64,000 nt of DNA. Source: Planococcus liqunii. GTDB lineage: Bacteria > Bacillota > Bacilli > Bacillales_A > Planococcaceae. The notes under the pieces are model-generated. The model was not told the DNA's origin, did no database searches, and saw only the letters and a list, made by a program, of their open reading frames with translations. The DNA is taken from positions 2,790,001-2,854,000 of the forward strand of contig NZ_CP129238.1 in assembly GCF_030413595.1 (NCBI RefSeq), given 5' to 3'. Both the position numbers and the translations under genes were made by a program. Shown piece by piece: positions 18,876-26,970 of the stretch. Position 1 is the stretch's first letter. Each line of letters opens with the position of its first letter.

Positions 18876-19484
18876 TTATTGTTCGCCCAACACTTCGATG
18901 CAGATCCGGATACCCGCTGCCAAGTCCTGGTGCGACCAGCTCGGAATCCTTCCATGCTGAATCGCAAGTTCGTGGGAGGCCGGGATATGTATAAAACCGG
19001 AAGGCATGTCCGGCTTATGCTTGTTCGCATAATGAAGGCCTTCATACATCACGTTATTGCATAAATAAGCCCCGGCTGTATTCGAGATTTCTGCCGGCAG
19101 ACCTCTTTCAATCAATCGGTCCACCATTTTCCGTGCAGGAAGTGTCGAAAGATAAGCCGGTTCTCCTGATTCTCTGATGGGTTCATCCACCGGCTTATGG
19201 CCTTCGTTATCCACCGGGCCGTCTTTGAAATTGATGGCAATGCGCTCCGGCGTCATTTTATAGCGTCCAGCCGCCAGACCTAAAGAGATCACCGCATCCG
19301 GAGCTGTTTCTTCAATAAATCCAAGCAGCTGATTCCCCGAAGCATGAAAATCCACTGGCATTACCTTGCCAATAATCTTGTAGCCGCCTACTTCAGTTCC
19401 GTTCAACTCTTCCACAATTTTCATTGTGGGATTGACCGTAAAATCGAGAAACGGCTCAAATCCTGTAAGCAATAATTTTTTCAT
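18876..19484 (-). CDS. pcp: Pyrrolidone-carboxylate peptidase
   Basis: A cysteine peptidase (C15) of 202 residues that removes N-terminal pyroglutamate from peptides. The catalytic triad is visible as Glu80 (MTPERIAINF), Cys142 (NTAGAYLCNNVMY) and His166 (SGFIHIP). The N-terminal GFEPF and ISLGLAAGR motifs also match. Start ATG has GGAGGGATT upstream. It is monocistronic, divergent from the ABC transporter. Confidence 0.95.
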   Translation of the reverse strand: MKKLLLTGFEPFLDFTVNPTMKIVEELNGTEVGGYKIIGKVMPVDFHASGNQLLGFIEETAPDAVISLGLAAGRYKMTPERIAINFKDGPVDNEGHKPVDEPIRESGEPAYLSTLPARKMVDRLIERGLPAEISNTAGAYLCNNVMYEGLHYANKHKPDMPSGFIHIPASHELAIQHGRIPSWSHQDLAAGIRICIEVLGEQ

Positions 19485-19651
19485 TTCCGAATCCCTCCAA
19501 TCTTTCCTATTATACAGGAAAATACAGAATAATTAAAATACATATTTATTCATTTCACTTTATAAAAAACCTTTCTTTTTATTTTGTTATTTGTTAAAAT
19601 TCATTTAGTCGAATAAATATCCAATAGAGAATTTACTAGGAGGAACTATAA

Positions 19652-20434
19652 ATGAAAAAGCAACATACAATGTTTGCAGTTTTTGCATCCGCAGCTTTGC
19701 TGCTGGGTGCGTGTGGCAGTGATACATCCGAGTCAGGAAACTCCGACTCATCCGAAGAGGCAAAAGTATTGGATATGGGAACGTCTGCAGAATTCCCTCC
19801 ATTTGAATCACGCAATACCGAAGGCGAAATTGTCGGTTTTGATATCGATCTAGCCAACCATATTGCAGAAGAACTGGGCTATGAACTGAATATTACCGAC
19901 ATGAAATTTGATGGGCTGATCGGTGCTTTGCAAAATGACCGGGTTGATATGGTGATTGCCGGCATGTCCGCTACCGAAGAACGTAAAAAGAACGTCGACT
20001 TCTCAAGCGAATACAACCATTCAGGCGAAATGTTCCTGACAGCTAAAGGTTCTGACATCAAAACACTTGAAGATTTGGAAGGCAAAGTAGTTGGCGTTCA
20101 GCTTGGCACGATCCAGGAAGAAGGCGCCAATGCCATTCTGAAAGAAGGCGATATCAAATTCGAATTGAAAGCCTTGGATGATTCCGGTGCATTGATCCAG
20201 GAAATCCTGTCGAACCGCATCGACGCGGCTTATATGGACAAAGCTGTGGCCAAAGGTTATATCGAAGCACAGGATCTGGACGCATTTGACGATCCGACTA
20301 CCGCTTCTCCGGGCATGGCAGTCGCCTTCCCGAAAGGCAGCGACCTTGTGGAAGATGTGAACGGCGTTCTCGCTGAAATGGAAGAAAGCGGCGAGCTGGA
20401 TGAACTGAAAAAGAAATGGGAAATTGCAGAATAA
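19652..20434 (+). CDS. artP: Amino-acid ABC transporter substrate-binding lipoprotein, ArtP-like
   Basis: A 260-residue lipoprotein with lipobox LLGAC (Cys21), followed by a Ser/Glu-rich linker and a type-3 extracellular solute-binding domain (MGTSAEFPPFESRNTEGEIVGF, then NRVDM-type MVIAGMSATEERKKNVDFS). It captures a polar amino acid outside the membrane. The order binding protein, permease, ATPase and the lengths 260/219/240 match the arginine transporter ArtPQR (YqiXYZ) of B. subtilis; arginine is inferred, not shown. An AGGAGGAAC site precedes the ATG. A stable hairpin separates it from the permease gene. Confidence 0.8.
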   Translation: MKKQHTMFAVFASAALLLGACGSDTSESGNSDSSEEAKVLDMGTSAEFPPFESRNTEGEIVGFDIDLANHIAEELGYELNITDMKFDGLIGALQNDRVDMVIAGMSATEERKKNVDFSSEYNHSGEMFLTAKGSDIKTLEDLEGKVVGVQLGTIQEEGANAILKEGDIKFELKALDDSGALIQEILSNRIDAAYMDKAVAKGYIEAQDLDAFDDPTTASPGMAVAFPKGSDLVEDVNGVLAEMEESGELDELKKKWEIAE

Positions 20435-20449
20435 AGAGATATTGATCAA

Positions 20450-20491
20450 TCCCACTTTAACTGTGACGCCATATCTCCAGTTAAAGTGGGA
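20450..20491 (+). terminator. Intercistronic hairpin between binding-protein and permease genes
   Basis: TCCCACTTTAACTG and its exact complement (14 bp) around a 14-base loop, followed only by TCATCTTCTT. It is probably a leaky terminator or an RNA end that protects the upstream message, raising binding-protein levels over permease and ATPase. Confidence 0.7.
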
Positions 20492-20523
20492 TCATCTTCT
20501 TAATTAGAAAAGAGTTGATTAAA

Positions 20524-21183
20524 ATGAACTTGGACTTTTCACAAATCGTGCCTTACATTCCTTTCATGCTGGAAGGGATTTGGGTCACCTTAAAATTCGT
20601 ATTTTTCGCAATCATCTTAGGTTCCATTCTCGGGACCATCCTGGCGCTGTTTAAAATTGGTTCCATCAAACCGCTGCGCTGGTTTGCGGATGCTTACACG
20701 TCAATCTTCCGGGGCACGCCGCTGATTTTGCAATTGATGATCATCTATTATTCCATCCCGCAGCTGACCGGATATGACATCTCGCCATTTTTATCAGCCA
20801 TTCTTGCATTTGGATTGAATTCCTCAGCATATATTTCTGAAATCATCCGTGCCGGCATACAGGCTGTCGACAAAGGGCAGATGGAAGCCGCTCAGGCACT
20901 TGGTGTTCCCTACCGGGCGATGATGACCGACATCATCCTGCCGCAGGCGCTGAAAAACATCCTGCCCGCTTTGATGAACGAATTTATTACGTTGACTAAA
21001 GAATCCGCCATCGTTTCAACCATTGGCTACCTGGATTTGATGCGCCGAGCTCAAGTGGTTGGTTCCGATTTGTTCCGCAATTTCGAACCGCTCCTATTTG
21101 TCGGATTGATTTACTGGTGCCTGGTCATGGGACTCACGGTAATTGGCAGAATGTTTGAACGGAGGCTGAAGCAAAGTGATTAA
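20524..21183 (+). CDS. artQ: Amino-acid ABC transporter permease, ArtQ-like
   Basis: A 219-residue polar-amino-acid permease with five hydrophobic segments. The HisM-type start region ([19 protein letters not shown]) and the EAA loop contacting the ATPase ([33 protein letters not shown]) are clear. ATG 20524 is preferred over a TTG at 20515 and gives the B. subtilis ArtQ length. It overlaps the ATPase gene by 8 bases. Confidence 0.85.
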   Translation: MNLDFSQIVPYIPFMLEGIWVTLKFVFFAIILGSILGTILALFKIGSIKPLRWFADAYTSIFRGTPLILQLMIIYYSIPQLTGYDISPFLSAILAFGLNSSAYISEIIRAGIQAVDKGQMEAAQALGVPYRAMMTDIILPQALKNILPALMNEFITLTKESAIVSTIGYLDLMRRAQVVGSDLFRNFEPLLFVGLIYWCLVMGLTVIGRMFERRLKQSD

Positions 21184-21898
21184 AGTGGAACATCTTTATA
21201 AAAAATTCGGCACCAACGAAGTACTGAAAGACATCACCACTGAAATAAAAAAAGGCGAAGTGGTTTCCATCATCGGCCCTTCGGGATCCGGGAAATCAAC
21301 GTTTCTCCGCTGCTTGAATATGCTTGAAATTCCGACGTCCGGAACCGTCGTAGTTAACGGACAAGATTTGACCGGCCCCAAAAAGGACGTCCAAAAAATC
21401 CGCCAGCATATCGGCATGGTGTTCCAGCATTTTCACTTGTTTCCGCATTTGACGGTTCTCGAGAACCTGACTTATGCCCCGATGAAAGTGAAAGGCGAGA
21501 AAAAAGAAACCGCTCAAGAAAAAGCGCGTATTCTGCTGAAGCGGGTCGGCCTTGCTGAAAAAGAAAAAGCTTACCCCAGCAGTTTGTCCGGCGGCCAGAA
21601 GCAGCGGGTCGCGATTGCACGGGCGCTTGCCATGGAACCCGATTTGATGCTGTTTGACGAACCCACTTCCGCTCTGGATCCTGAAATGGTGAAAGAAGTG
21701 CTTGATGTCATGAAAGACCTGGCGAAATCCGGCATGACGATGGCCGTTGTCACCCATGAAATGGGCTTTGCGCGTGAAGTCGCCGATCGGGTGATTTTTC
21801 TTGACCACGGCGTTCTTGTCGAAGAAGGCCAGCCGGTAGCGTTTTTCAATAGCCCGCAAACCGAACGGGCGCGAGATTTTTTGGAGAAAGTATTGTAA
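21176..21898 (+). CDS. artR: Amino-acid ABC transporter ATP-binding protein, ArtR-like
   Basis: A 240-residue ATPase with Walker [10 protein letters not shown] (near 32-40), Q-loop [16 protein letters not shown], signature [15 protein letters not shown], Walker [13 protein letters not shown] and H-loop VVTHEM. It starts with GTG at 21176 inside the end of the permease gene, with GGAGG 9 bases upstream. It powers the transporter encoded by the two preceding genes. Confidence 0.9.
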   Translation: MIKVEHLYKKFGTNEVLKDITTEIKKGEVVSIIGPSGSGKSTFLRCLNMLEIPTSGTVVVNGQDLTGPKKDVQKIRQHIGMVFQHFHLFPHLTVLENLTYAPMKVKGEKKETAQEKARILLKRVGLAEKEKAYPSSLSGGQKQRVAIARALAMEPDLMLFDEPTSALDPEMVKEVLDVMKDLAKSGMTMAVVTHEMGFAREVADRVIFLDHGVLVEEGQPVAFFNSPQTERARDFLEKVL

Positions 21899-21902
21899 TC
21901 GG

Positions 21903-21924
21903 GCGCCCTTGTGGCGCTTTTTTT
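21903..21924 (+). terminator. Terminator of the ABC transporter operon
   Basis: GCGCC CTTGT GGCGC followed by seven T. Confidence 0.85.
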
Positions 21925-21929
21925 ATTTA

Positions 21930-22034
21930 CGAGCAACTTGGGCCGTGATTCGAGCAACTTCGATTGAGTTGCGAGCGGCTTTCTTCTTTTTACGGGCAAC
22001 TCTTCCATGTTTATGAGCATCTCCCTCTTTTTGT
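21930..22034 (+). repeat. Five 21-bp-phased degenerate repeats (CGAGCAACTT type)
   Basis: Units begin at 21930, 21951, 21972, 21993 and 22014 as CGAGCAACTT, CGAGCAACTT, CGAGCGGCTT, CGGGCAACTC and TGAGCATCTC. Each is 21 bases long with a variable second half. The array starts 6 bases after the terminator T-run. A GATGCTCA at 22041-22048 is the inverted copy of the last core. Confidence 0.85.
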
Positions 22035-22075
22035 TCATTCGATGCTCATATCTCTTCCCTCTTCCTCGAGCAAGC

Positions 22076-22087
22076 GCGTGATATAAT
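22076..22087 (+). promoter_or_regulatory. Extended -10 promoter
   Basis: CGTGATATAAT: a TG one base before TATAAT (22082-22087), no good -35. It would drive the exported-protein gene starting at 22120. Confidence 0.5.
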
Positions 22088-22119
22088 CAAAAGAGCTAAA
22101 ACTATATGAGGTGAATTAT

Positions 22120-23004
22120 TTGTTTAGAAAGATCGTTATTTTAATCGGCGTAGTATTTTTCATGGCGCTTATTTTATTTACCGGCATGATGTTTTTGAAA
22201 AACGAAACAGAAGTTTATTCTCAAGGCGGCATCGCTTTGGCAATTGAAAAGCCCACTTTTTTCACGTTATCGGATTCCAAAGAAACGAAAGAAGGGCCGG
22301 ATGTAACACATGCATATGAAATATCGCTTTTCGGCTTAGCGCTCGGTTCTTATACCTTGGTAGAAAGAACGCTTGATAACGAAGTGAAAATTGTGTTTGA
22401 AGAAGTAACGAATACCGGCTGGATGCCTTTTGCCGTTTCACTGAATACAAAAAATCTGGAAGAGGCGAAAGTGAAGTCATGGCACCCTGAGCCTGTGCAG
22501 CAAGCCCAGGACGATACTTACGGAGCTGATCCCACGACCAATCCATACGGCACCATAGCCACAGGGGAAGGCGAAATTTTGCAGGGCAATTTGTACGTCT
22601 CAAGGCCGATTACACTCGGTAACGGAGAAGCCGTCAACGAACTGCGGCATGAAATCCCCAATATGACTTTGGAAGAAGGCCAATTGGCGAAAAGCTTCTG
22701 GCTGCCGCCTAAGCACGAGATGCAGACCTGGTTCATGCTTTCTCCGGAACCGTTTTTTTCCTCTGAAGCAGATGAGGACAAATGGATTTCCCATGCACTG
22801 CAAAACCGCCGTGAGCAGCTGAACTGGCTGACACCTGAAGGCCCGCTTGTCAAAATCCCATTGACAGAGGACCTTCGCACAGAAATGGCTTACGCTGTCA
22901 TCGACGAACGGACACAAGATGCCGTCTCGGCTGAATGGAACCAAACAGCTCCTTCCCTTTTCTTTGAATCAATGATGCAAAATGCAAAAGCAACTGCAGA
23001 ATAA
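22120..23004 (+). CDS. Membrane-anchored exported protein of unknown function
   Basis: A single N-terminal membrane helix (KIVILIGVVFFMALILFTGMM) is followed by about 265 extracytoplasmic residues rich in Glu, Pro and Thr, without cysteines or known motifs. The start is taken as TTG 22120 because GAGGTGA lies 7 bases before it; GTG 22111 is part of that ribosome-binding site. It stands alone between its own promoter and terminator. I recognise no family. Confidence 0.7.
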   Translation: MFRKIVILIGVVFFMALILFTGMMFLKNETEVYSQGGIALAIEKPTFFTLSDSKETKEGPDVTHAYEISLFGLALGSYTLVERTLDNEVKIVFEEVTNTGWMPFAVSLNTKNLEEAKVKSWHPEPVQQAQDDTYGADPTTNPYGTIATGEGEILQGNLYVSRPITLGNGEAVNELRHEIPNMTLEEGQLAKSFWLPPKHEMQTWFMLSPEPFFSSEADEDKWISHALQNRREQLNWLTPEGPLVKIPLTEDLRTEMAYAVIDERTQDAVSAEWNQTAPSLFFESMMQNAKATAE

Positions 23005-23008
23005 CAGC

Positions 23009-23040
23009 AAATGCCCGCTATTGTTTATCGGGCATTTTTA
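23009..23040 (+). terminator. Terminator
   Basis: AAATGCCCG and CGGGCATTT arms with five T after the exported-protein gene. Confidence 0.85.
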
Positions 23041-23149
23041 TAATCTATTCCCTTTGATATAAACAGAATAATCAGTATAATGAAGGTGTAGAGCAGTGTC
23101 CTCTCTTCAATTGCAAATGTCCAACAAATCAAATAAGGAGGTTTTAATC

Positions 23150-23323
23150 ATGGACCGCAGACGTGTGGACCCGCAGGAAGTTGAACGCCGGCAGTTTGAC
23201 GACGATTTTTTTGCATCACTGGACATGATTGGCGAAGGATCACCCGTATTTTCGTTTTTGGAAGACGACGATATCCCCGAAGAAGTGAAAGACGAAGAGA
23301 AAAAAGTGCAAAATCTCCAGTAA
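23150..23323 (+). CDS. Small acidic protein, unknown function
   Basis: A 57-residue protein (MDRRRVDPQEVERR..., acidic C-terminal half with FLEDDDIPEEVKDEEKK). The ATG at 23150 has AAGGAGG 8 bases upstream; the longer in-frame start does not. The strong translation signal and the terminator downstream argue that it is real. No family recognised. Confidence 0.65.
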   Translation: MDRRRVDPQEVERRQFDDDFFASLDMIGEGSPVFSFLEDDDIPEEVKDEEKKVQNLQ

Positions 23324-23370
23324 ACCATAGGGCTGACACTCTCTGTTTCCAGGGAGGCCGTTTGCTGAAC

Positions 23371-23409
23371 AAAAATCCCCTTCAAGCAAAATCTTGAAGG
23401 GGATTTTTT
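23371..23409. terminator. Bidirectional terminator
   Basis: AAAATCCCCTTCAAG and its complement around CAAAAT, with A and T runs, between convergent genes. Confidence 0.92.
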
Positions 23410-24416
23410 CATTCCATCATTTCAGCAACAATCTCATAAGAGCGGAGCCGGTCTTCCTGGTGGAAAACCTGGGAGTTGATGATCACTTCGTTGGCACGGG
23501 TTTTGTTGATGAAAGCACTTAGTTTTTCGCGCACTACATCAGGCGTGCCGACAATCATTGATTCCGTATCCAGCTTTTCTTTGAAAATGGCGATTTCCCG
23601 GTCCGTCCAAGCCTCTTCCAAATTGTCGATCGGCGGGGTGAACGTTGTCGGCATGCCCCGCATCAAGTTGAACATCTGCTGCTGGCTGGATGTCGCCAGC
23701 CATTCTGCGCGTTCCTGGGTATCCGCTGCAATGACATTTACTCCGACCATGGCATACGGCTCTTTCAGTGCGGCGGAAGGCTTGAAATTCTGGTGATATA
23801 ATTGCAGCGCCTGCATCGTAAAGTCCGGCGCAAAGTGGCTGGCAAATGAAAACGGCAAGCCCTTGATGGCCGACAGCTGGGCACTGAAGCCGCTGGATCC
23901 CAAAAGCCAAATCGGCACATGAAGGCCTGTGCCCGGATACGAACGAACACGTCCGACCGGTTTATCGGAAAAGTAATTCTCCAGCTCGGACACTTGCTGC
24001 GGAAAATCATCTCCGCTGCTTTGCAATGTGCGCCGGAGCGCATAAGCGGTCGCTTGGTCACTGCCAGGCGCACGCCCGAGCCCCAAGTCGATGCGGCCAG
24101 GATAAATCGCTTCGAGCGTTCCGAACTGTTCGGCAATGACGAGCGGTGCATGGTTCGGCAGCATGACCCCGCCTGAGCCGACACGGATTCGTTCAGTAGC
24201 CCCGGCAATATGGCCGATCAATACCGAAGTCGCGGAACTGCCGATTCCTGGCATGTTATGGTGTTCAGCAAGCCAGTAGCGGTTGAAGCCCCACTTTTCC
24301 ACATGCTGGGCAAGCTCCACACTGCGGCGGAACGATTCTCCGGCGTTGCTACCTTCATTGACCGGTGCTAAATCTAAAACAGAAAGAGGAATATCTTTAA
24401 ACTTTTTTATGTGCAT
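23409..24416 (-). CDS. LLM-class flavin-dependent oxidoreductase (luciferase-like)
   Basis: A 335-residue luciferase-like monooxygenase of the group 1 type (relatives YvbT/YhbW). Characteristic segments are [76 protein letters not shown] and a late [17 protein letters not shown]. Such proteins use FMNH2; substrates are mostly unknown. An AGGAGTGA site precedes the ATG. Monocistronic. Confidence 0.87.
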   Translation of the reverse strand: MHIKKFKDIPLSVLDLAPVNEGSNAGESFRRSVELAQHVEKWGFNRYWLAEHHNMPGIGSSATSVLIGHIAGATERIRVGSGGVMLPNHAPLVIAEQFGTLEAIYPGRIDLGLGRAPGSDQATAYALRRTLQSSGDDFPQQVSELENYFSDKPVGRVRSYPGTGLHVPIWLLGSSGFSAQLSAIKGLPFSFASHFAPDFTMQALQLYHQNFKPSAALKEPYAMVGVNVIAADTQERAEWLATSSQQQMFNLMRGMPTTFTPPIDNLEEAWTDREIAIFKEKLDTESMIVGTPDVVREKLSAFINKTRANEVIINSQVFHQEDRLRSYEIVAEMME

Positions 24417-24526
24417 TGTTCTTCACTCCTTACCCTACATATTGTATCGATTTTGCCAAATCATTACATCTTTCCCGCTCATGCTTTCGGGCAAAGAAAA
24501 AAGCCGGCTCTTTTAAAATAGCCAGC

Positions 24527-25294
24527 TCAGCTTGTCCGTCGGTTGGACGACAAGACTTCTTGCAGCGAAGAAAGAAAACGCATCGGCAGCTTCGCCTGCA
24601 TCTGATGCAGCTGCTTGGCATGTTCCGGTTTGACACCTGTAAAAATGCTGGCTGTCCCCATAATCATCAAAGATTGCAGCAAATCAGCCAACTGCTGAAG
24701 GCCGCCGTCTGTAATTTTCCCCATCGCGGTTAAATCAAAAATTACGGTTTCTGCCCGGGTTTCGTAAATGTTCGCCAACAGCCGCGGAGAGAATGCCTGC
24801 ACCTGCTCTTCCGTCAAATCGCCGAACAACGGCACCAGCAGACGGTTTGTGTCTAATTGAATATACGGAGCGGATAATTCGCTTACCCTTTGAAGCAGTT
24901 CGACCGTGCGTTCTTTTTCCAGGAACAGATCATAATCCGTCTCCCGGAGCCTTTCGCGCAGTTTGGCCAGTTGGTTTGCCACACGCTCCAATTGATTGTC
25001 TTTAGGCACAACAACGAGCGAAAGGCTTCCTGAATCACTCCGTTTCCCATAAACATCCGCCAAAAGCAGCTCGCCTTTTCGGGAAATAAAATTAAGCTCA
25101 AATTTTGGTTGAAGAACTTCGGAACTTAATAGGGTTTTTGCTTTTTTCAGACTTTCTTCATCGACAATATCGGTGAAAATCCGGCAGTCGCCAAATAGCT
25201 CAATCGCTTCTGCTGAGCCTTCGGTGATGACCAGCTGGCGATCCAGTGTATATGCCGGGAGCGGCAATCCATTAAATTGAGATGTCGTAGTCAT
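24527..25294 (-). CDS. PAS-like/STAS stressosome-type regulator partnered with a B12 sensor
   Basis: A 255-residue protein with three visible parts: a PAS-like N-terminal region (about 8-98; LPAYTLDRQLVITEGSAEAIELFG, then LNFISRKGELLLADVYG), a charged coiled-coil linker (about 99-140) and a C-terminal STAS domain (about 145-245). In the STAS domain, VPLFGDLTEEQVQ and VIFDLTAMGKITDGGLQQL align with RsbR/RsbS/YtvA-type domains; Thr195 sits where RsbR-type proteins are phosphorylated by RsbT. The gene overlaps the cobalamin-domain gene by 23 bases. By family analogy it would relay a signal to a stressosome or to a sigma-B-type partner switch; that role is inference. Confidence 0.8.
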   Translation of the reverse strand: MTTTSQFNGLPLPAYTLDRQLVITEGSAEAIELFGDCRIFTDIVDEESLKKAKTLLSSEVLQPKFELNFISRKGELLLADVYGKRSDSGSLSLVVVPKDNQLERVANQLAKLRERLRETDYDLFLEKERTVELLQRVSELSAPYIQLDTNRLLVPLFGDLTEEQVQAFSPRLLANIYETRAETVIFDLTAMGKITDGGLQQLADLLQSLMIMGTASIFTGVKPEHAKQLHQMQAKLPMRFLSSLQEVLSSNRRTS

Positions 25295-25925
25295 TGCGCG
25301 GCTTCTCTCCCGTCTTCAGCCAGAGTTCCAACTGGCTTAAATCTTGTATAACCATCGCACCTGTGCTTCTCAAAGAGTTCACATTGGAAACATTGACCGC
25401 CCGTCCACCAATTAAAACAGCAGGTTTTGACGGCAATGCCAAAAACGCTTGTGCATAAGTTTTTAAAACAGGCAGCCTGTAAACAAGTGCCGCCGATAAA
25501 GCGACGACATCAGGCTGCCATTTTTCCGCAGCTTCCAAAGCATGCGGCAACGGAAGGTTCGGGCCCATGTATTTCACTGACCAGCCATGGTCACGAAAAA
25601 GGCTGGAGACCATTTTTAGGCCGATGTAATGGTCTTCCCCTTCGGGACCAAGAACCATCACTTTTCTTTCCAGCCCTTTTTCTGCCATTTCACGATTGTC
25701 CACAGCGGATACAACAAAATCACATATGGCTGTCGCTAAATGCTCATCCGCTACTGTTATTTCATTGTTTTCCCATAAAGAGCCAATATGATACATTGCC
25801 GGTGTCAGCAAATGGTCGAATAATTCTTTGCGGCTGTGCTGATCGAGGAAGAAACGGATGTGGCGCAACGCTTCCATATCTTCGCCTTCCAAAAACAAAT
25901 CCGCTAATTGAATGGGTTGAATCAT
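25272..25925 (-). CDS. Stand-alone cobalamin-binding protein with CarH-type photoreceptor signature
   Basis: A 217-residue protein made of a helical cap (about 1-80) and a Rossmann-like B12-binding domain (about 85-205). Two diagnostic motifs are intact: W-x9-EH (Trp51, Glu61, His62), the mark of the light-sensing adenosylcobalamin proteins of the CarH/LitR group, and ExHxxG (Glu97, His99, Gly102), which supplies the lower axial histidine. The MerR-type DNA-binding domain of CarH is absent; the protein starts directly with the cap helices. It overlaps the STAS gene and follows an 18-base gap, so a protein partner rather than DNA is the likely output. The residue after Trp51 is Glu, not the His that forms the bis-His state in Thermus CarH. 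Confidence 0.85.
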   Translation of the reverse strand: MIQPIQLADLFLEGEDMEALRHIRFFLDQHSRKELFDHLLTPAMYHIGSLWENNEITVADEHLATAICDFVVSAVDNREMAEKGLERKVMVLGPEGEDHYIGLKMVSSLFRDHGWSVKYMGPNLPLPHALEAAEKWQPDVVALSAALVYRLPVLKTYAQAFLALPSKPAVLIGGRAVNVSNVNSLRSTGAMVIQDLSQLELWLKTGEKPRNDYDISI

Positions 25926-25943
25926 CGGATCAACCTCCTTTTG

Positions 25944-26297
25944 CTACGGTTTAGTAAGTAAGGCATTCGCTTCATTCAGGCAGGCGAGCATAAAGCGCTC
26001 TTCCTGCTTTCCCGTTTTCCCTGGAAGAATGTCGATGAGCCTTTCAAAATTATCGATAATAAGTGCAGTTTCCACATTGCGGCTGTTCAGCACCGTCTCG
26101 AGCCAGCGGCTATAATCAAGGAAAACTTGCATGTCTTCCAATTCATAAGCTGTTTCCAAATGGTCCAGATGGTGATGGTTGTCTTTTTCTGTATGCTGAA
26201 ATCCCCGCTCGCCGAAGCGCTCCCACAAATTGGGGTAAGCTTCATAAATGCTCTTGGCCGTTTCCAGTGCAATTTGGCCTTTAATGGCTTTGTTCAT
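25944..26297 (-). CDS. Helical protein of unknown function in the B12/STAS operon
   Basis: A 117-residue, probably all-helical protein. A His-rich stretch (HTEKDNHHHLDHLE, about 35-48) is followed by an amphipathic region ending RNVETALIIDNFERLIDIL. It has no signal peptide or membrane segment. Its ATG overlaps the stop of the upstream ABM gene (ATGA) and it is 18 bases ahead of the cobalamin-domain gene, so it is made together with both. I do not recognise the family; a cofactor-binding or partner domain for the sensor is a guess. Confidence 0.7.
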   Translation of the reverse strand: MNKAIKGQIALETAKSIYEAYPNLWERFGERGFQHTEKDNHHHLDHLETAYELEDMQVFLDYSRWLETVLNSRNVETALIIDNFERLIDILPGKTGKQEERFMLACLNEANALLTKP

Positions 26298-26599
26298 TCG
26301 GCCACCACTTCATACTGGCGGACTTTCGGAGCAATTCCTGCCAGGTCCTTGTCAGGGTAATTCTTTTCGAGTTCATGGATTTCTTTAAACTCGCTGCTTC
26401 GGACCCATTTTAAATAAGACTCTTTTGACTGCCATTCCATGTGCACGGTCAATTCATTTAATTTTTTGGTGTTCTGGATCAAGCGAAACTGCTGAAAGCC
26501 TTCTGCCTGGTCTACCCGGCGGGAACGATTTCGGTATATTTCAATCAGATCCTGTGTTTTTCCCATCGGTACTTCTACAGTTGAAGTCACAATATACAT
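26294..26599 (-). CDS. ABM-domain monooxygenase-like protein (HmoA/IsdG-like fold)
   Basis: A 101-residue ferredoxin-like alpha/beta-barrel protein of the antibiotic-biosynthesis-monooxygenase family (MYIVTSTVEVPMGKTQDLIEIY, then LTVHMEWQSKESYLKWVRSSEFKEIHE). Trp and His residues appear where IsdG/HmoA heme oxygenases have them, but the N-terminal Asn of that triad is not evident, so heme breakdown is uncertain. RBS AAAGGGG. It is the first gene of the four-gene operon and overlaps the next by ATGA. Confidence 0.8.
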   Translation of the reverse strand: MYIVTSTVEVPMGKTQDLIEIYRNRSRRVDQAEGFQQFRLIQNTKKLNELTVHMEWQSKESYLKWVRSSEFKEIHELEKNYPDKDLAGIAPKVRQYEVVAE

Positions 26600-26636
26600 C
26601 CATATTCCCCTTTTATAAAAAATAGTTAATGCTTAT

Positions 26637-26642
26637 TATAAC
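26637..26642 (-). promoter_or_regulatory. Possible -10 element of the B12/STAS operon
   Basis: TATAAT on the minus strand about 40 bases before the ABM start; the -35 (TTTTAA at 17 bases) is poor. No clear sigma-B-type motif was found. Confidence 0.35.
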
Positions 26643-26791
26643 CTTTCGCTATTCGAATTAAAAGAAATGCCCTTTTGCTTCTTACATACTTCAAGTGGAT
26701 GTTTTTAGATTATTTCATTTTTTCCCTTGCACTTCCGGCTGAAATGCTCTAGACTTACAAATATTAAATCGCACATAATTTCATAATTTAT

Positions 26792-26894
26792 TTCTTATCA
26801 AGAGAGACGGAGGGATTTGGCCCTGCGATGTCTCAGCAACCAGCCTAACGGCAACGGTGCTAATTCCAATAGGCAACCGCCTAGCAGATGAGAA
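26792..26894 (+). promoter_or_regulatory. SAM-I (S-box) riboswitch aptamer
   Basis: P1 arms TTCTTATC (26792-26799) and GATGAGAA (26887-26894) enclose the conserved S-box core: AGAGA-CGGAGGGA, TTGGCCC, CAGCAACCAGCC, ACGGTGCTAATTCC and CCTAGCAGA. With SAM bound, P1 forms and the terminator at 26907 ends transcription. It precedes a transsulfuration-type enzyme gene. Confidence 0.96.
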
Positions 26895-26906
26895 GATGAT
26901 ATTCCC

Positions 26907-26951
26907 AAACCAGGGGCTTTCTTCTTTTCTGAAGAAAGCCCCTGGTTTTTT
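26907..26951 (+). terminator. SAM-riboswitch expression-platform terminator
   Basis: An 18-bp stem (AAACCAGGGGCTTTCTTC and its complement) with a TTTTCT loop, followed by T residues, between the aptamer and the ATG at 26971. Confidence 0.92.
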
Positions 26952-26970
26952 ATATGAAAGGATGATAAAC

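Noticed and set aside
26857..26970. N-terminal extension of the metC-like protein
   Set aside because: The extra codons lie in the SAM riboswitch and its terminator; the true start is ATG 26971 with its own ribosome-binding site.
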